From an uncultured Bacilli bacterium (GTDB taxonomy: Bacteria > Bacillota_I > Bacilli_A > RF39 > UBA660): a stretch of DNA of 64,000 bases. The stretch covers positions 182,861 through 246,860 of the forward strand of contig CAKPCH010000001.1 in NCBI GenBank assembly GCA_934141535.1, given 5' to 3'. Under the pieces are notes generated by a model. It made no database searches. It was not told the DNA's origin and saw nothing but the letters and a program-made list of their open reading frames with translations. How positions within the stretch are numbered: the first letter of the stretch is position 1; every line of letters starts with the position of its first letter. The position numbers were made by a program, and so were the translations under genes. Of the stretch, positions 50,040 through 59,255 are shown one piece after another.

Positions 50040-51680
50040 CTACTCACTCCTTAATTTAATAAACATGCCTATTAATAATGGCGTTGCAAATATATATGGC
50101 ATAGCATATCTAAAGTATGTATTAGCAGGAGATGCTACACATACTAAGAGTGCTACTAAACTTGGAATTAAATATATTATACCACTATATTTTTTCTTGT
50201 AAATTAAATATGATACTAAGAAAAATAATATCCAAGTATTAAATCCTATATTTGATATTAAACCTATTATTGGTATATATGGAAATATATTTGTTAATTT
50301 ACTTAATACTTTTCTTGATTGCTTTAAATTATTATAATGGTAATTAAATCCATCTGCTACTATTCTTTTATCAAATTTATGATGTACATACCAATTACTT
50401 TTGAATGGATAAAAATAACCATATGTATTATTTATAGTAGCATCTATATAAACTATAGGATCTTTTTTTAAATCTTTATACCAAGTTTTAAAATATAAAC
50501 TAAGTTCCTTGTTTGTTGTATATTTATTATATTTGTTTTTTACTGGATCACTTAATTCAGGATTATATCTAACAGCTAAATCAGACATATCTAAGACTTT
50601 ATCATAAATTAAATATTCATCACTTGTTAAGTCATTATATTTAACATAACGTGCTGTTTGTTGAAATGGTATTGATAATACTTCCCTAATACTTGTTGGA
50701 GTTATTTTAAAGTATGGAAGTATTATTTTATTATAAGAAAAATTAAATGATATAAATACTATAAAAATTATAATTAATTGTTTTATATTTGTTTTATTTA
50801 TAAGAAATAGCCATGGAAAACTTAATAAAACTATATGAAATCCATTATTTCTAAATAAGATTATAAATATTAAAAGTAATATTACTAATATAGTATTTTT
50901 TATATTTAGTTTATAATTTTTATCTTTAATCATTTGATATATAAATATATCATATAGTATTATAAGAGAAGTAAATAGCGTATCTTTAACTCCACTCATT
51001 GCATACATAGGAAACATAGGTACAAGTGAATATATTAATATACATATAAATCTATATTTATAATCTACATTTATTTTTGTCATATATTTTATTGTATATG
51101 ATAATACACTAGATAAAATTAATATTTGAATAATACTATAAATGAATAAACCTAAATTATCATTATTAATTAGTGTACCTAGTTTTAAACATCCACCAAG
51201 TAATAAAGTATGAACTACTGGATGGTGCGCTGTAATTGTAACGTTTTTATCTATCATAATTGAATAATCCATATATTTATTTGGTATTTTAAAGAATTGT
51301 TTTATTTGATAACTTGGGTCTGGTGATAATATAATAGGATAAAATGCTATTATATATGGTAACCATAATACTATTATAACTATAAAACTAAATAAGAATG
51401 GATGAGTATTTAATATCTGTTCTAATTTAGATGTAGTTAACTTTTTATTATTATTTTTTTTATCTAATATATTATAAAGAATTATTAATAAAAATCTAGA
51501 TACGATAAATATTAATATAAATATTAATAAGTTTAATGGTAATTTATTAAATACTAAAGATGCATTACCAACTCTTTTATAACTATTACCAAATATAAGT
51601 AGTAATGAATAAATAAGTGATAATACAGTAACTGATATTTTTTGTTTAAAATTAAATGTTTCTTTTATAATTTTTTTCAT
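50040..51680 (-). CDS. DUF6020-family membrane protein, probable GT-C glycosyltransferase
   Basis: The 546-residue protein has about 12 membrane spans. The first large loop contains YPIILSPDPSYQIKQFF and TAHHPVVHTLLLGGC, which I associate with DUF6020-family proteins and which resembles the acidic loop of GT-C enzymes using lipid-linked sugars. An outer loop near 330-440 contains many Tyr and Lys. Its position beside GtrB and GtrA suggests it transfers the flipped sugar to a surface acceptor. The acceptor is unknown. Confidence 0.7.
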   Translation of the reverse strand: MKKIIKETFNFKQKISVTVLSLIYSLLLIFGNSYKRVGNASLVFNKLPLNLLIFILIFIVSRFLLIILYNILDKKNNNKKLTTSKLEQILNTHPFLFSFIVIIVLWLPYIIAFYPIILSPDPSYQIKQFFKIPNKYMDYSIMIDKNVTITAHHPVVHTLLLGGCLKLGTLINNDNLGLFIYSIIQILILSSVLSYTIKYMTKINVDYKYRFICILIYSLVPMFPMYAMSGVKDTLFTSLIILYDIFIYQMIKDKNYKLNIKNTILVILLLIFIILFRNNGFHIVLLSFPWLFLINKTNIKQLIIIFIVFISFNFSYNKIILPYFKITPTSIREVLSIPFQQTARYVKYNDLTSDEYLIYDKVLDMSDLAVRYNPELSDPVKNKYNKYTTNKELSLYFKTWYKDLKKDPIVYIDATINNTYGYFYPFKSNWYVHHKFDKRIVADGFNYHYNNLKQSRKVLSKLTNIFPYIPIIGLISNIGFNTWILFFLVSYLIYKKKYSGIIYLIPSLVALLVCVASPANTYFRYAMPYIFATPLLIGMFIKLRSE

Positions 51681-51696
51681 AATTCATCACACCAAT

Positions 51697-51702
51697 ATTG
51701 TA
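51697..51702 (-). promoter_or_regulatory. Extended -10 promoter of the DUF6020/GtrB/GtrA unit
   Basis: TGCTACAAT on the minus strand (TACAAT at 51697-51702), 17 bases upstream of the DUF6020 ATG and directly behind the ABC-F terminator. No clear -35 box. Confidence 0.45.
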
Positions 51703-51720
51703 GCACATTTTTATTATTAT

Positions 51721-51747
51721 AAAAAGCCTTATTTTTAAAGGCTTTTT
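51721..51747 (-). terminator. Terminator after the ABC-F gene
   Basis: Nine-base arms (51739-51747 and 51721-51729) with a nine-base loop; the 5-T ends of the arm serve as the tail. Strong candidate. Confidence 0.8.
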
Positions 51748-51752
51748 ATACT

Positions 51753-53624
51753 TTACACTTTTTTAATTGATAATTCTTCCCATTCTAGTAATTTTTCTTC
51801 ATACTTTTCATTTAATATATTTAATTTTTCTGTTATTTTCTTAGATTCTAATGCATTCATATAAACTTCTTCTTTTAAAAGTTCATTATTTAAATTTTGT
51901 ATTTCTTTTTCTATTTTACTTATTTCTTTTTCTATAGAATTGATAGAATTAGAACTAGAATTAGTAATAGTTTTTTTAACACTCATAGGTTTTTGGTTTT
52001 CAACTGTTTTTGGTTCATCTAATAATTCTCTTTTTTCTAGGTATTCTTGATAACCATAATTATATAAATTAAAATTGCCATCACTTTTTAATTCTAATAT
52101 TCTATTACATACATTTTTTATTAAGTATCTATCATGACTTACCATAATAATTGTACCTGTATAATCTTTTAATAAATTTTGTATTTGTTCTTTACTTAAT
52201 ATATCTAAGTGATTTGTAGGTTCATCCATTATAAGTACATTAGGCTTTTTATTTAGTATTTTGCACATACTTACTCTTACTTTTTCTCCACCTGATAAAA
52301 CTGATATTTTTTTATTAACATCATCCCCACTTATTAAAAATGATCCTAAAAGACTTCTTATTTCATTTGAGGACATATTTGGAAATGAATTGCTTATTTC
52401 TTCATATATTGTATTATTTTGGTTTAAATTATCTAGTTTTTGAGAAAAGTATCCTATATTTACTAAGTCACCAAATACAAATTTACCTGATAATGGTTTA
52501 AGTTCACCTATTAATGTTTTAATTAAAGTACTTTTGCCTATACCATTTAATCCAATTATACCTAGTTTATCTTTTTTTAATACATTAAGAGTTATATTAA
52601 ATAAAGGTTTATCATATCCAATAGATAAATTTTTTATTTTTAAAACTTCTTTATAGCTTTCAACACTAGGATTAAAATTTATTTTAAATGTCTTAGTATT
52701 TTCTTTTTTAGGTTTTTCTACTTTTTCTAATCTTTCTATTTGTTTTAATTTAGACATTGCCATACTTGCTTTTGATGGTTTATATCTAAATCTGTCTGCT
52801 ATTTGTTGTAATCTTTTTACTTCACTTTGATAAAACTCATAATCATTTTTTTGTTTTATATAATCTTCTTCTTTTTGTTTTAAGAATTTTGTATAATTTC
52901 CACTATATCTTTTTAATGTACCATATTCTATATTGTATATTACGTTACACACATTATCTAAAAACATTCTATCATGACTTACTATAATTATACTTTTTTG
53001 ATAATTTTTTAAATAATCTTCTAACCATTCTATAGTGTTTATATCTAAGTGATTGGTTGGTTCATCAAGAATAAGTAAATCTGGTTTACTAAGTATTAAT
53101 TTAATAATTGAAATTTTAGTTAATTCTCCTCCACTAAAACAACTTAGTTTTTTATTTTTATCAATATCAGTGAATCCAAATTTTTTTATAGCACACTCAC
53201 ATTCTTTTTTATATTTATATCCGCCCATATATTCATAAGTATTAAGTAACGTATTATATTTATCTACTTCAGCACCATTATATTTCTTAGACATACTAAT
53301 TTCTAATTTACTTAATTTGTTTTCTATTTCTAATATATCTTTATAAGCTTCTTTTATATAATCAAGTAGTGTTATATCTAAATCTAGGTTAGTATTTTGT
53401 TTAACATAACCTATATTAAAATCCCCTACTTTTTCTATACTTAATGTATCATATCCATCACTTAACGGAGCCTCTCCTATAATACCTTTAAGTAAGGTAG
53501 TTTTACCACTACCATTTCGTCCTACTATTCCTATTTTTTCATGATCTTTTACGCAGAAATTTATATCTTCAAGAACTGTATTATTTCCTAATGTAATACT
53601 ACCATGATTAATTTTATAATACAT
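51753..53624 (-). CDS. ABC-F family ATPase
   Basis: The 623-residue soluble protein has two ABC domains and no membrane part: Walker A GRNGSGKTTLLKG (about 36) with signature CFSGGELTKIS, and Walker A GLNGIGKSTLIKT (about 358) with signature VLSGGEKVRVSMC, both with DEPTNHLD. The interdomain P-site linker is at about 245-320, and a C-terminal coiled coil at about 565-620 ends the protein. ABC-F proteins act on the ribosome in translation or antibiotic protection. No resistance claim can be made. It follows the U32 gene by ten bases. Confidence 0.93.
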   Translation of the reverse strand: MYYKINHGSITLGNNTVLEDINFCVKDHEKIGIVGRNGSGKTTLLKGIIGEAPLSDGYDTLSIEKVGDFNIGYVKQNTNLDLDITLLDYIKEAYKDILEIENKLSKLEISMSKKYNGAEVDKYNTLLNTYEYMGGYKYKKECECAIKKFGFTDIDKNKKLSCFSGGELTKISIIKLILSKPDLLILDEPTNHLDINTIEWLEDYLKNYQKSIIIVSHDRMFLDNVCNVIYNIEYGTLKRYSGNYTKFLKQKEEDYIKQKNDYEFYQSEVKRLQQIADRFRYKPSKASMAMSKLKQIERLEKVEKPKKENTKTFKINFNPSVESYKEVLKIKNLSIGYDKPLFNITLNVLKKDKLGIIGLNGIGKSTLIKTLIGELKPLSGKFVFGDLVNIGYFSQKLDNLNQNNTIYEEISNSFPNMSSNEIRSLLGSFLISGDDVNKKISVLSGGEKVRVSMCKILNKKPNVLIMDEPTNHLDILSKEQIQNLLKDYTGTIIMVSHDRYLIKNVCNRILELKSDGNFNLYNYGYQEYLEKRELLDEPKTVENQKPMSVKKTITNSSSNSINSIEKEISKIEKEIQNLNNELLKEEVYMNALESKKITEKLNILNEKYEEKLLEWEELSIKKV

Positions 53625-53634
53625 AATACACCAC

Positions 53635-55779
53635 CTAATAACGAATACTATTTACTCCTATACTATAATAATCTTCTTTTTCATCTCTTTTTTTATAATT
53701 ATATATATACATTAAATTATCTTTAACTTTTATTTTATATTTATTATTAAACTTATCTTTTAAAAATCCAGTATCAGTATTATAATTTTTTAATAAATTA
53801 TACTTAGATACCATTACTTCTTCAAAGCCAGATACAATTACTTCTAGTGATGGATGAGTATTATATCTCTTTTCATAATTTTCTATTAATCTTTTTACCT
53901 GTTTAAAGTTTAACTCATAAGAAAGTGTTACTTTTTTTACACCCATTGAATGTAGGAGCGCTACTGAATATGAATTAACTACATTAAATGGAAAATCTGT
54001 ATACACATTTTTATATTTATATAAACTGCCATAATCACTTATTAATAATCTTGTATTTTCACTATAATTTTCTAAGTGTTCTAAAACTCTATTTAATTTT
54101 AATACACATCTTTTATCTTTTAAAGTTTTAAATAATGATAAGTCTTCTACATATATTGTATCTATATCATCATTTATATTTAAGTATTCATTATATGTAC
54201 TAATTAAAGTAGATTTTTCTTTAATATGTTTAAAATTTGGAACATCTATTTTATATTCTTCTTTTTTATAATCTATTTTATATAATCTTTTATTATTTAA
54301 TTCTTCAATAGCGCATCTTCTTAATTCATTAAGTACATATATTGGTATAAATATATTATCATCTTTATTAATTATTAAATGATCAAATTGATATATAGTG
54401 TCTCCCAATTTAGTTAATTGTTTTTCTATTAAATCACTTGTAGTTTCACTTGCTTTAGAAGCTTCTACTATATAATCACTTGTTTTAACAACAATATTAT
54501 TGTTATTATCTCTTATTTCTAATTTAATAGTATTTCCTAATTTTAAAATACATTTTAAAGATATACTAACTTTTCTATCTATCTTTATTTTATTATCTAA
54601 ATCTTTTACTTGTTTAATAGAAAGTGTTTTTAAAACTGTACTATTTTTTGTTATTTTTTCTTTAAAAGGTATTTCTACTATATCACCTTTATAAGCTTCT
54701 TTTACTTGTTTATTATTTTTTATTATTGAAGTTACTAGAAAACCTATATCTTTTTCATCTATTATTCTAATTCCATCTTGTACATCTAAATCTTCTATTA
54801 ATTTTATTTTTATTTTGTTATTCTTATAATCTATTACTTTACCTAATTTTATTCCTAAATTATTTGGTCTATATGTATTTGTAAATGATTGATTATCTTC
54901 ATTAAACATAAAACCTTTAGTAAATTCTCTATTAAATATTTTTTTTAATTCTTTTATATCTTGCTCTGTTATATTTACTTTTCTTGTTTTTATATAGTTA
55001 TCTATAATTCTTCTATATGTATTAGTAACTAAATATACATATTCTTTACTTTTCATTCTTCCTTCAATTTTTAGACTATCTATTTTTAAATCTATTAATT
55101 GATTTATATATTCTAATGTATTTAAATCTTTTGTACTTAATAAGTATTTATTATCTTCTACTACTTTGTTATTTACTATTAAACTATATGGTTGTCTACA
55201 GGGTTGAGCACATGTTCCTCTATTTCCACTTCTATTACCTATTAATGAACTCATTAAACATTGTCCTGAATAACTCATACAAAGTGCACCATGTATAAAT
55301 ACTTCTATTTCCATGTTTGTATTTTCTTTTATATATTTAATAAGTTCTATAGGAGTTTCACGAGCTAGTACTACTCTTGTTATACCTAATTTTTCACATA
55401 GCTTAACACCTTCTATGTTATGAATATTCATTTGTGTTGAAGCATGTATTTTTAAATTTGGATAAGTTTTTCTTACTAAATCTATCATACCTATATCTTG
55501 CATGATAATAGCATCTACATTATTTCTATGAAGAAAATCTATATATTTTATGAAGTGTTCTACTTCTGGATCATATATAATTGTATTAACTGTAACGTAA
55601 ACTTTAATACCATATAAATGACATATTTCAATAGCACTTACTAATTCTTCATTTGTAAAATTACCTGCAAAACTGCGTGCTCCAAAGTTTTTACCTGCTA
55701 AATAAACTGCATCACAACCAGCATTTATAGCGCTCTTTAAACATTCCATATTTCCTACTGGAGATAATAATTCAACCAT
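53635..55779 (-). CDS. U32-family peptidase/hydroxylase-like protein
   Basis: The 714-residue protein has the U32 TIM-barrel at about 1-330 (MVELLSPVGNMECLKSAINAGCDAVYLAGKNFGARSF, VFIHGALCMSYSGQCLMSSLIGNRSGNRGTCAQPCRQPY with the Cys cluster, LLSTKDLNTLEYINQLIDLKIDSLKIEGRMKS) and a long C-terminal extension as in RlhA/YrrO-type proteins. E. coli RlhA hydroxylates 23S rRNA; the older collagenase annotation is less likely. It is the first gene of a unit with the ABC-F gene. Confidence 0.9.
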   Translation of the reverse strand: MVELLSPVGNMECLKSAINAGCDAVYLAGKNFGARSFAGNFTNEELVSAIEICHLYGIKVYVTVNTIIYDPEVEHFIKYIDFLHRNNVDAIIMQDIGMIDLVRKTYPNLKIHASTQMNIHNIEGVKLCEKLGITRVVLARETPIELIKYIKENTNMEIEVFIHGALCMSYSGQCLMSSLIGNRSGNRGTCAQPCRQPYSLIVNNKVVEDNKYLLSTKDLNTLEYINQLIDLKIDSLKIEGRMKSKEYVYLVTNTYRRIIDNYIKTRKVNITEQDIKELKKIFNREFTKGFMFNEDNQSFTNTYRPNNLGIKLGKVIDYKNNKIKIKLIEDLDVQDGIRIIDEKDIGFLVTSIIKNNKQVKEAYKGDIVEIPFKEKITKNSTVLKTLSIKQVKDLDNKIKIDRKVSISLKCILKLGNTIKLEIRDNNNNIVVKTSDYIVEASKASETTSDLIEKQLTKLGDTIYQFDHLIINKDDNIFIPIYVLNELRRCAIEELNNKRLYKIDYKKEEYKIDVPNFKHIKEKSTLISTYNEYLNINDDIDTIYVEDLSLFKTLKDKRCVLKLNRVLEHLENYSENTRLLISDYGSLYKYKNVYTDFPFNVVNSYSVALLHSMGVKKVTLSYELNFKQVKRLIENYEKRYNTHPSLEVIVSGFEEVMVSKYNLLKNYNTDTGFLKDKFNNKYKIKVKDNLMYIYNYKKRDEKEDYYSIGVNSIRY

Positions 55780-55799
55780 AAAGTTCCTCCTTATGAGAT

Positions 55800-55809
55800 A
55801 TTATATCAT
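55800..55809 (-). promoter_or_regulatory. Extended -10 promoter of the U32/ABC-F unit
   Basis: TGATATAAT on the minus strand (TATAAT at 55800-55805), 20 bases upstream of the U32 ATG. No -35 box is obvious. Confidence 0.5.
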
Positions 55810-55823
55810 ATATTTAATTAATT

Positions 55824-55844
55824 AAAAAGAACCTATATAGGTTC
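55824..55844 (-). terminator. Terminator of the second glycan operon
   Basis: GAACCT and AGGTTC arms with a four-base loop (55829-55844), followed by five T and an AT-rich tail on the minus strand. It lies 17 bases after the small membrane gene. Confidence 0.75.
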
Positions 55845-55860
55845 AAAATAATTAATAAAA

Positions 55861-55974
55861 TCATTTTAATTTTTTATTTTTTTCATCTGTTATAGATGAT
55901 ACTTTTAAACAGCACCAAAGCATTACTAAAAATAATACACTAAATATTATAAATAATATTTTTATAATACTCAT
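55861..55974 (-). CDS. Small single-span membrane protein at the end of the second glycan operon
   Basis: The 37-residue frame starts at ATG 55974 (MSIIKILFIIFSVLF) with GGTGAT seven bases upstream. It has one hydrophobic span (about 3-22), a WCC motif at its end and a short charged tail (ITDEKNKKLK). It lies 20 bases after the last glycosyltransferase gene and 17 before the terminator, so it is in the operon. The ribosome site, spacing and membrane profile support a real gene, but no family is recognised. Confidence 0.6.
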   Translation of the reverse strand: MSIIKILFIIFSVLFLVMLWCCLKVSSITDEKNKKLK

Positions 55975-55993
55975 TATATATCACCAATAAATA

Positions 55994-57172
55994 TTATTTT
56001 ATATTTTCTAAAATATTAATATAATTATTATAAAATTTTTCTACAGTAAAATTTTGTTTAAATAAAAGTTTATTTTTTATTTCTAATTTTTTTAATTCTT
56101 CTTTTGGTAATTGTTTTAATTGTCTTATTATACTTTTTAATTCTTCTATATTATTATATAAGAATACCCCATCGCTATTATCTAAATTTTTTATATATTT
56201 ATTTCCACCCGTATTGCTTGCTACAACAACTTTACCAAGTGAAAGTACTTCTAGCATTATTAAATCAAAATATGTATTTTTATTTGGTAATATAAATATG
56301 TTAGATGAATTTATTAGTGAGAAAGGATCATTAGTCCATCCTATTTCTATCCATTTTTTATTTTTTAAACCTTTTAATGGTTCTTCTTTTCCACCTATTA
56401 AAAATGTTATATTATCTTCATTAAGTAAAGTTTTACCTACATCTTTTAATACGTTATAACCCTTAGTTATATTGTGTCTTCCTACATAAGATATAACAAA
56501 TTCATTTGAATCTATATTTAATTTTTTTCTATATTTTAATGAGTCTTCTTTTGAAAAAACCTCTAATATACCTGTTGGTAAATACTTATATTTATAAGAA
56601 TTTTTTTCTTTTATAGTTTTATATTTATCCCAAGTATTATAATATGGTTCTTCTGCTTCTTTACATGGGAATATTATATAATCAGCTCTATTAAATGCAT
56701 ATTCATCAATTTTCATAAAATCTTCTAAATATACTTTTTTAAATAATTTCTTTTCTATATTTAATAATCCACCATCATTATATTTTTCTAAAAACATAGG
56801 TTGTGGACTATGAGTAGTTAATAAAACTTTTCCTTTATAATTTTTAAGAGAATCTTTACATCTATACATTGAAAATGTTGAGTGAAAATGTACTATATCA
56901 TATTTATTTAAATCTACTTTAGATTCTTTAGGGCTATTTCCTAATAAATAATTTCTTTCTTTTTGATGTCTTATAAATCTTCCTATGTTTAATATGAATT
57001 TAGGTAGTTTTTTTATAATCTTATATTGTTTAGTTGGTTTATCTTTTATAAATTCTATATTAGTATTATTAAATCTTTCTAATTCTTGTTTTAAATTATA
57101 TAAATATCCTGCTGGTCCACCTACTGGTTTTAAATCGCTTTCATTAAAATATATTAATACTTTTTTATTCAT
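55994..57172 (-). CDS. Family 4 glycosyltransferase (GT-B)
   Basis: The 392-residue protein has a two-domain GT-B fold. The N-terminal domain begins VLIYFNESDLKPVGGPAGYLYNL. The C-terminal donor domain has ISYVGRHNITKGYNVLKDVG (about 230), and FILPNKNTYFDLIMLEVLSLGKVVVASNTGGN (about 300-332) with the conserved Glu of GT4 enzymes. Donor and acceptor are unknown. It overlaps the next GT2 gene by four bases in the second glycan operon. Confidence 0.9.
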   Translation of the reverse strand: MNKKVLIYFNESDLKPVGGPAGYLYNLKQELERFNNTNIEFIKDKPTKQYKIIKKLPKFILNIGRFIRHQKERNYLLGNSPKESKVDLNKYDIVHFHSTFSMYRCKDSLKNYKGKVLLTTHSPQPMFLEKYNDGGLLNIEKKLFKKVYLEDFMKIDEYAFNRADYIIFPCKEAEEPYYNTWDKYKTIKEKNSYKYKYLPTGILEVFSKEDSLKYRKKLNIDSNEFVISYVGRHNITKGYNVLKDVGKTLLNEDNITFLIGGKEEPLKGLKNKKWIEIGWTNDPFSLINSSNIFILPNKNTYFDLIMLEVLSLGKVVVASNTGGNKYIKNLDNSDGVFLYNNIEELKSIIRQLKQLPKEELKKLEIKNKLLFKQNFTVEKFYNNYINILENIK

Positions 57173-58146
57173 TTAATACTCCTTTTCTTTCTAATACACA
57201 TTAGGTGTGGTATTAAAGGTGGACATATAAAAATTATTGTTGATCTTAATTTTTGGAAAAATGATGTTGGTACTAAAAAGCAACTCCACCATGACTTTCT
57301 TATTTCTTGCCTGCAAGAATCATATAAATCCTTATTTTCTTTTTTAGCACCACTTAATACTATTAAATCATATACATCGGTATGTGTTCTAAAGTTAGCA
57401 AATCTTATAGCTCTAACTAATCTTTTATTAGAAGTAGGAAGATTTTTTTTAATTAATTCTATAGCATATAATCCATTATCAAATTTTTGTCTATTAAATA
57501 CATTAGTAACACTATTTTCATTATCCCTTCTATAAAAATATATTTTTCTATTACCAACAGCTATATTTTTAGCGCACCCAAACGAAGTTACATTAAAATT
57601 AAATCCTTCTCCCATACAAAGTTCAGTTAAAAATTCTATATTATTTTTTAATAGAAAATCTTTTCTAAATATCTTACTATAAACTCCTATTGGTATCTTA
57701 TAACAAAGAATCATTTCTTGAGCACTTATATTATCTATTACTCTTATTTTATCAGGTACTTGTTTCATATTATAATTTGTAAATACTGATGTAGTGAGTG
57801 CTATATCAGTATTATACTTTGTTATCATGTTTAAAAGATATTCTACATAATCAGGCATTATATAATCATCACCATCTACAAAGCATATAAATTCTCCTGT
57901 AGAATTTTTCATACCTATATTACGTGCAGAACTTACACCACCATTCTTTTTATGTATTACTTTTACGTTTTTATTATTTTTATACTTATTACAAATAGTT
58001 AAAGATGAATCAGTTGAACCATCATCTACTAATATTATTTCTATATTCTTATAAGTCTGGTTTAATATACTTTCTATACAATTATCTAAATATAATTCAA
58101 CGTTATATATAGGTACTATAACAGATACTTTATTCACAATCTTCAC
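57169..58146 (-). CDS. Family 2 glycosyltransferase
   Basis: The 325-residue protein has a GT-A core with VSVIVPIYNVELYLDNCIESILNQTYKNIEIILVDDGSTD-type start split over residues 7-45, KKNGGVSSARNIGMKNSTGEF, and FVDGDDYIMPDYVEYLL with the DxD. It is closely related to the GT2 at 37258-38226. The start overlaps the Wzy-like gene by 17 bases. Sugar specificity is unknown. Confidence 0.9.
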   Translation of the reverse strand: MKIVNKVSVIVPIYNVELYLDNCIESILNQTYKNIEIILVDDGSTDSSLTICNKYKNNKNVKVIHKKNGGVSSARNIGMKNSTGEFICFVDGDDYIMPDYVEYLLNMITKYNTDIALTTSVFTNYNMKQVPDKIRVIDNISAQEMILCYKIPIGVYSKIFRKDFLLKNNIEFLTELCMGEGFNFNVTSFGCAKNIAVGNRKIYFYRRDNENSVTNVFNRQKFDNGLYAIELIKKNLPTSNKRLVRAIRFANFRTHTDVYDLIVLSGAKKENKDLYDSCRQEIRKSWWSCFLVPTSFFQKLRSTIIFICPPLIPHLMCIRKKRSIK

Positions 58147-59254
58147 CTCTTAAATCTATTTTAGATAAATACGCTAATATAAGAAAATTATATGAAAAAT
58201 CAATATAATGATGTGAAACCATGGATGCTAAAGAAACTATAAAAATCATTAATAGTAATAAATAGTTATTACTATTATATAATTTTTTATTAAATATTAC
58301 TGATGATACTATTATGACACTAAATAAAAATAATCCGTATTTTAATAAAATTCTAACGTAAGAGCAATCAATAAAATTATAATATATTTCTTTATTTTGT
58401 AATTTTTTTAACCCATTTACCTCATTTATCTGTTGCCCAAATATTTTTATTTTATTTTGATTAAATGCTCTTTTAGATAATGATAATCTATACGTTAATA
58501 TCTCATCTATTTTTTCATAGTACTTATTATTTTGATTATAATTATATGAAGCTATAATACTTATAATAGCACATATGACACATGAAAAAATTAAAATGTT
58601 TTTTAAAAATGCATTATTATATTTTATTTTCTTCCTATTATATAAAATACTTACAAATAATATCAACACAATACATATACAATCAAGTCTTGTATAACAA
58701 AATTTATAAATAAGTAAATCAATTACTAATATAACTATATAATCTATTATTTTTAAATTATTATTTTTATAAAGTATATATGAAATTAACATAAATAACG
58801 TATGTGATGAAAATTCAGTAGGATGAGAAAATCCAAAAGAATTTCTTACTATGTTTTCTTTATAATATAATAAATTTTCTATAAATCCTGTATAAGATAA
58901 AATAAATATTGTTAACATTAAAAATAAACTAATATAAAAATAATATTTACATATTTCTTTAAAAGAAACATCTTTAGCGCCCACTATAAATATAAAACAA
59001 ATAAATATACTTTTATATGTAGAAAAATATACTGTTAAAATAACTCCTATTCCTAATAATAACAATAATAATAATTGTTTTTTATTATATCTATCACAAA
59101 AACAAATTTTAATTAATAAAGGAATTAATGAAACATACTTTAATACTTTTATTGGAATATAATTATTAAGTATAGTTGTTTCTAAAAATGAAGCTATTAA
59201 GCATATAGAAAAAGATAATAAATATAGTTGTTGTGCTTTTTTTTCATCAATCAT
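58130..59254 (-). CDS. Polysaccharide polymerase-like membrane protein (Wzy-type)
   Basis: The 374-residue protein has about ten membrane spans and one larger outer loop (about 255-310, FNQNKIKIFGQQINEVNGLKKLQNKE). The motif RNSFGFSHPTEFSSHTLFML and the general layout are typical of Wzy polymerases from capsule loci, which show little sequence conservation. It lies between the pyruvyl transferase and a GT2, so polymerisation of the second glycan is the likely job. Confidence 0.75.
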   Translation of the reverse strand: MIDEKKAQQLYLLSFSICLIASFLETTILNNYIPIKVLKYVSLIPLLIKICFCDRYNKKQLLLLLLLGIGVILTVYFSTYKSIFICFIFIVGAKDVSFKEICKYYFYISLFLMLTIFILSYTGFIENLLYYKENIVRNSFGFSHPTEFSSHTLFMLISYILYKNNNLKIIDYIVILVIDLLIYKFCYTRLDCICIVLILFVSILYNRKKIKYNNAFLKNILIFSCVICAIISIIASYNYNQNNKYYEKIDEILTYRLSLSKRAFNQNKIKIFGQQINEVNGLKKLQNKEIYYNFIDCSYVRILLKYGLFLFSVIIVSSVIFNKKLYNSNNYLLLLMIFIVSLASMVSHHYIDFSYNFLILAYLSKIDLRGEDCE

Positions 59255-59255
59255 T

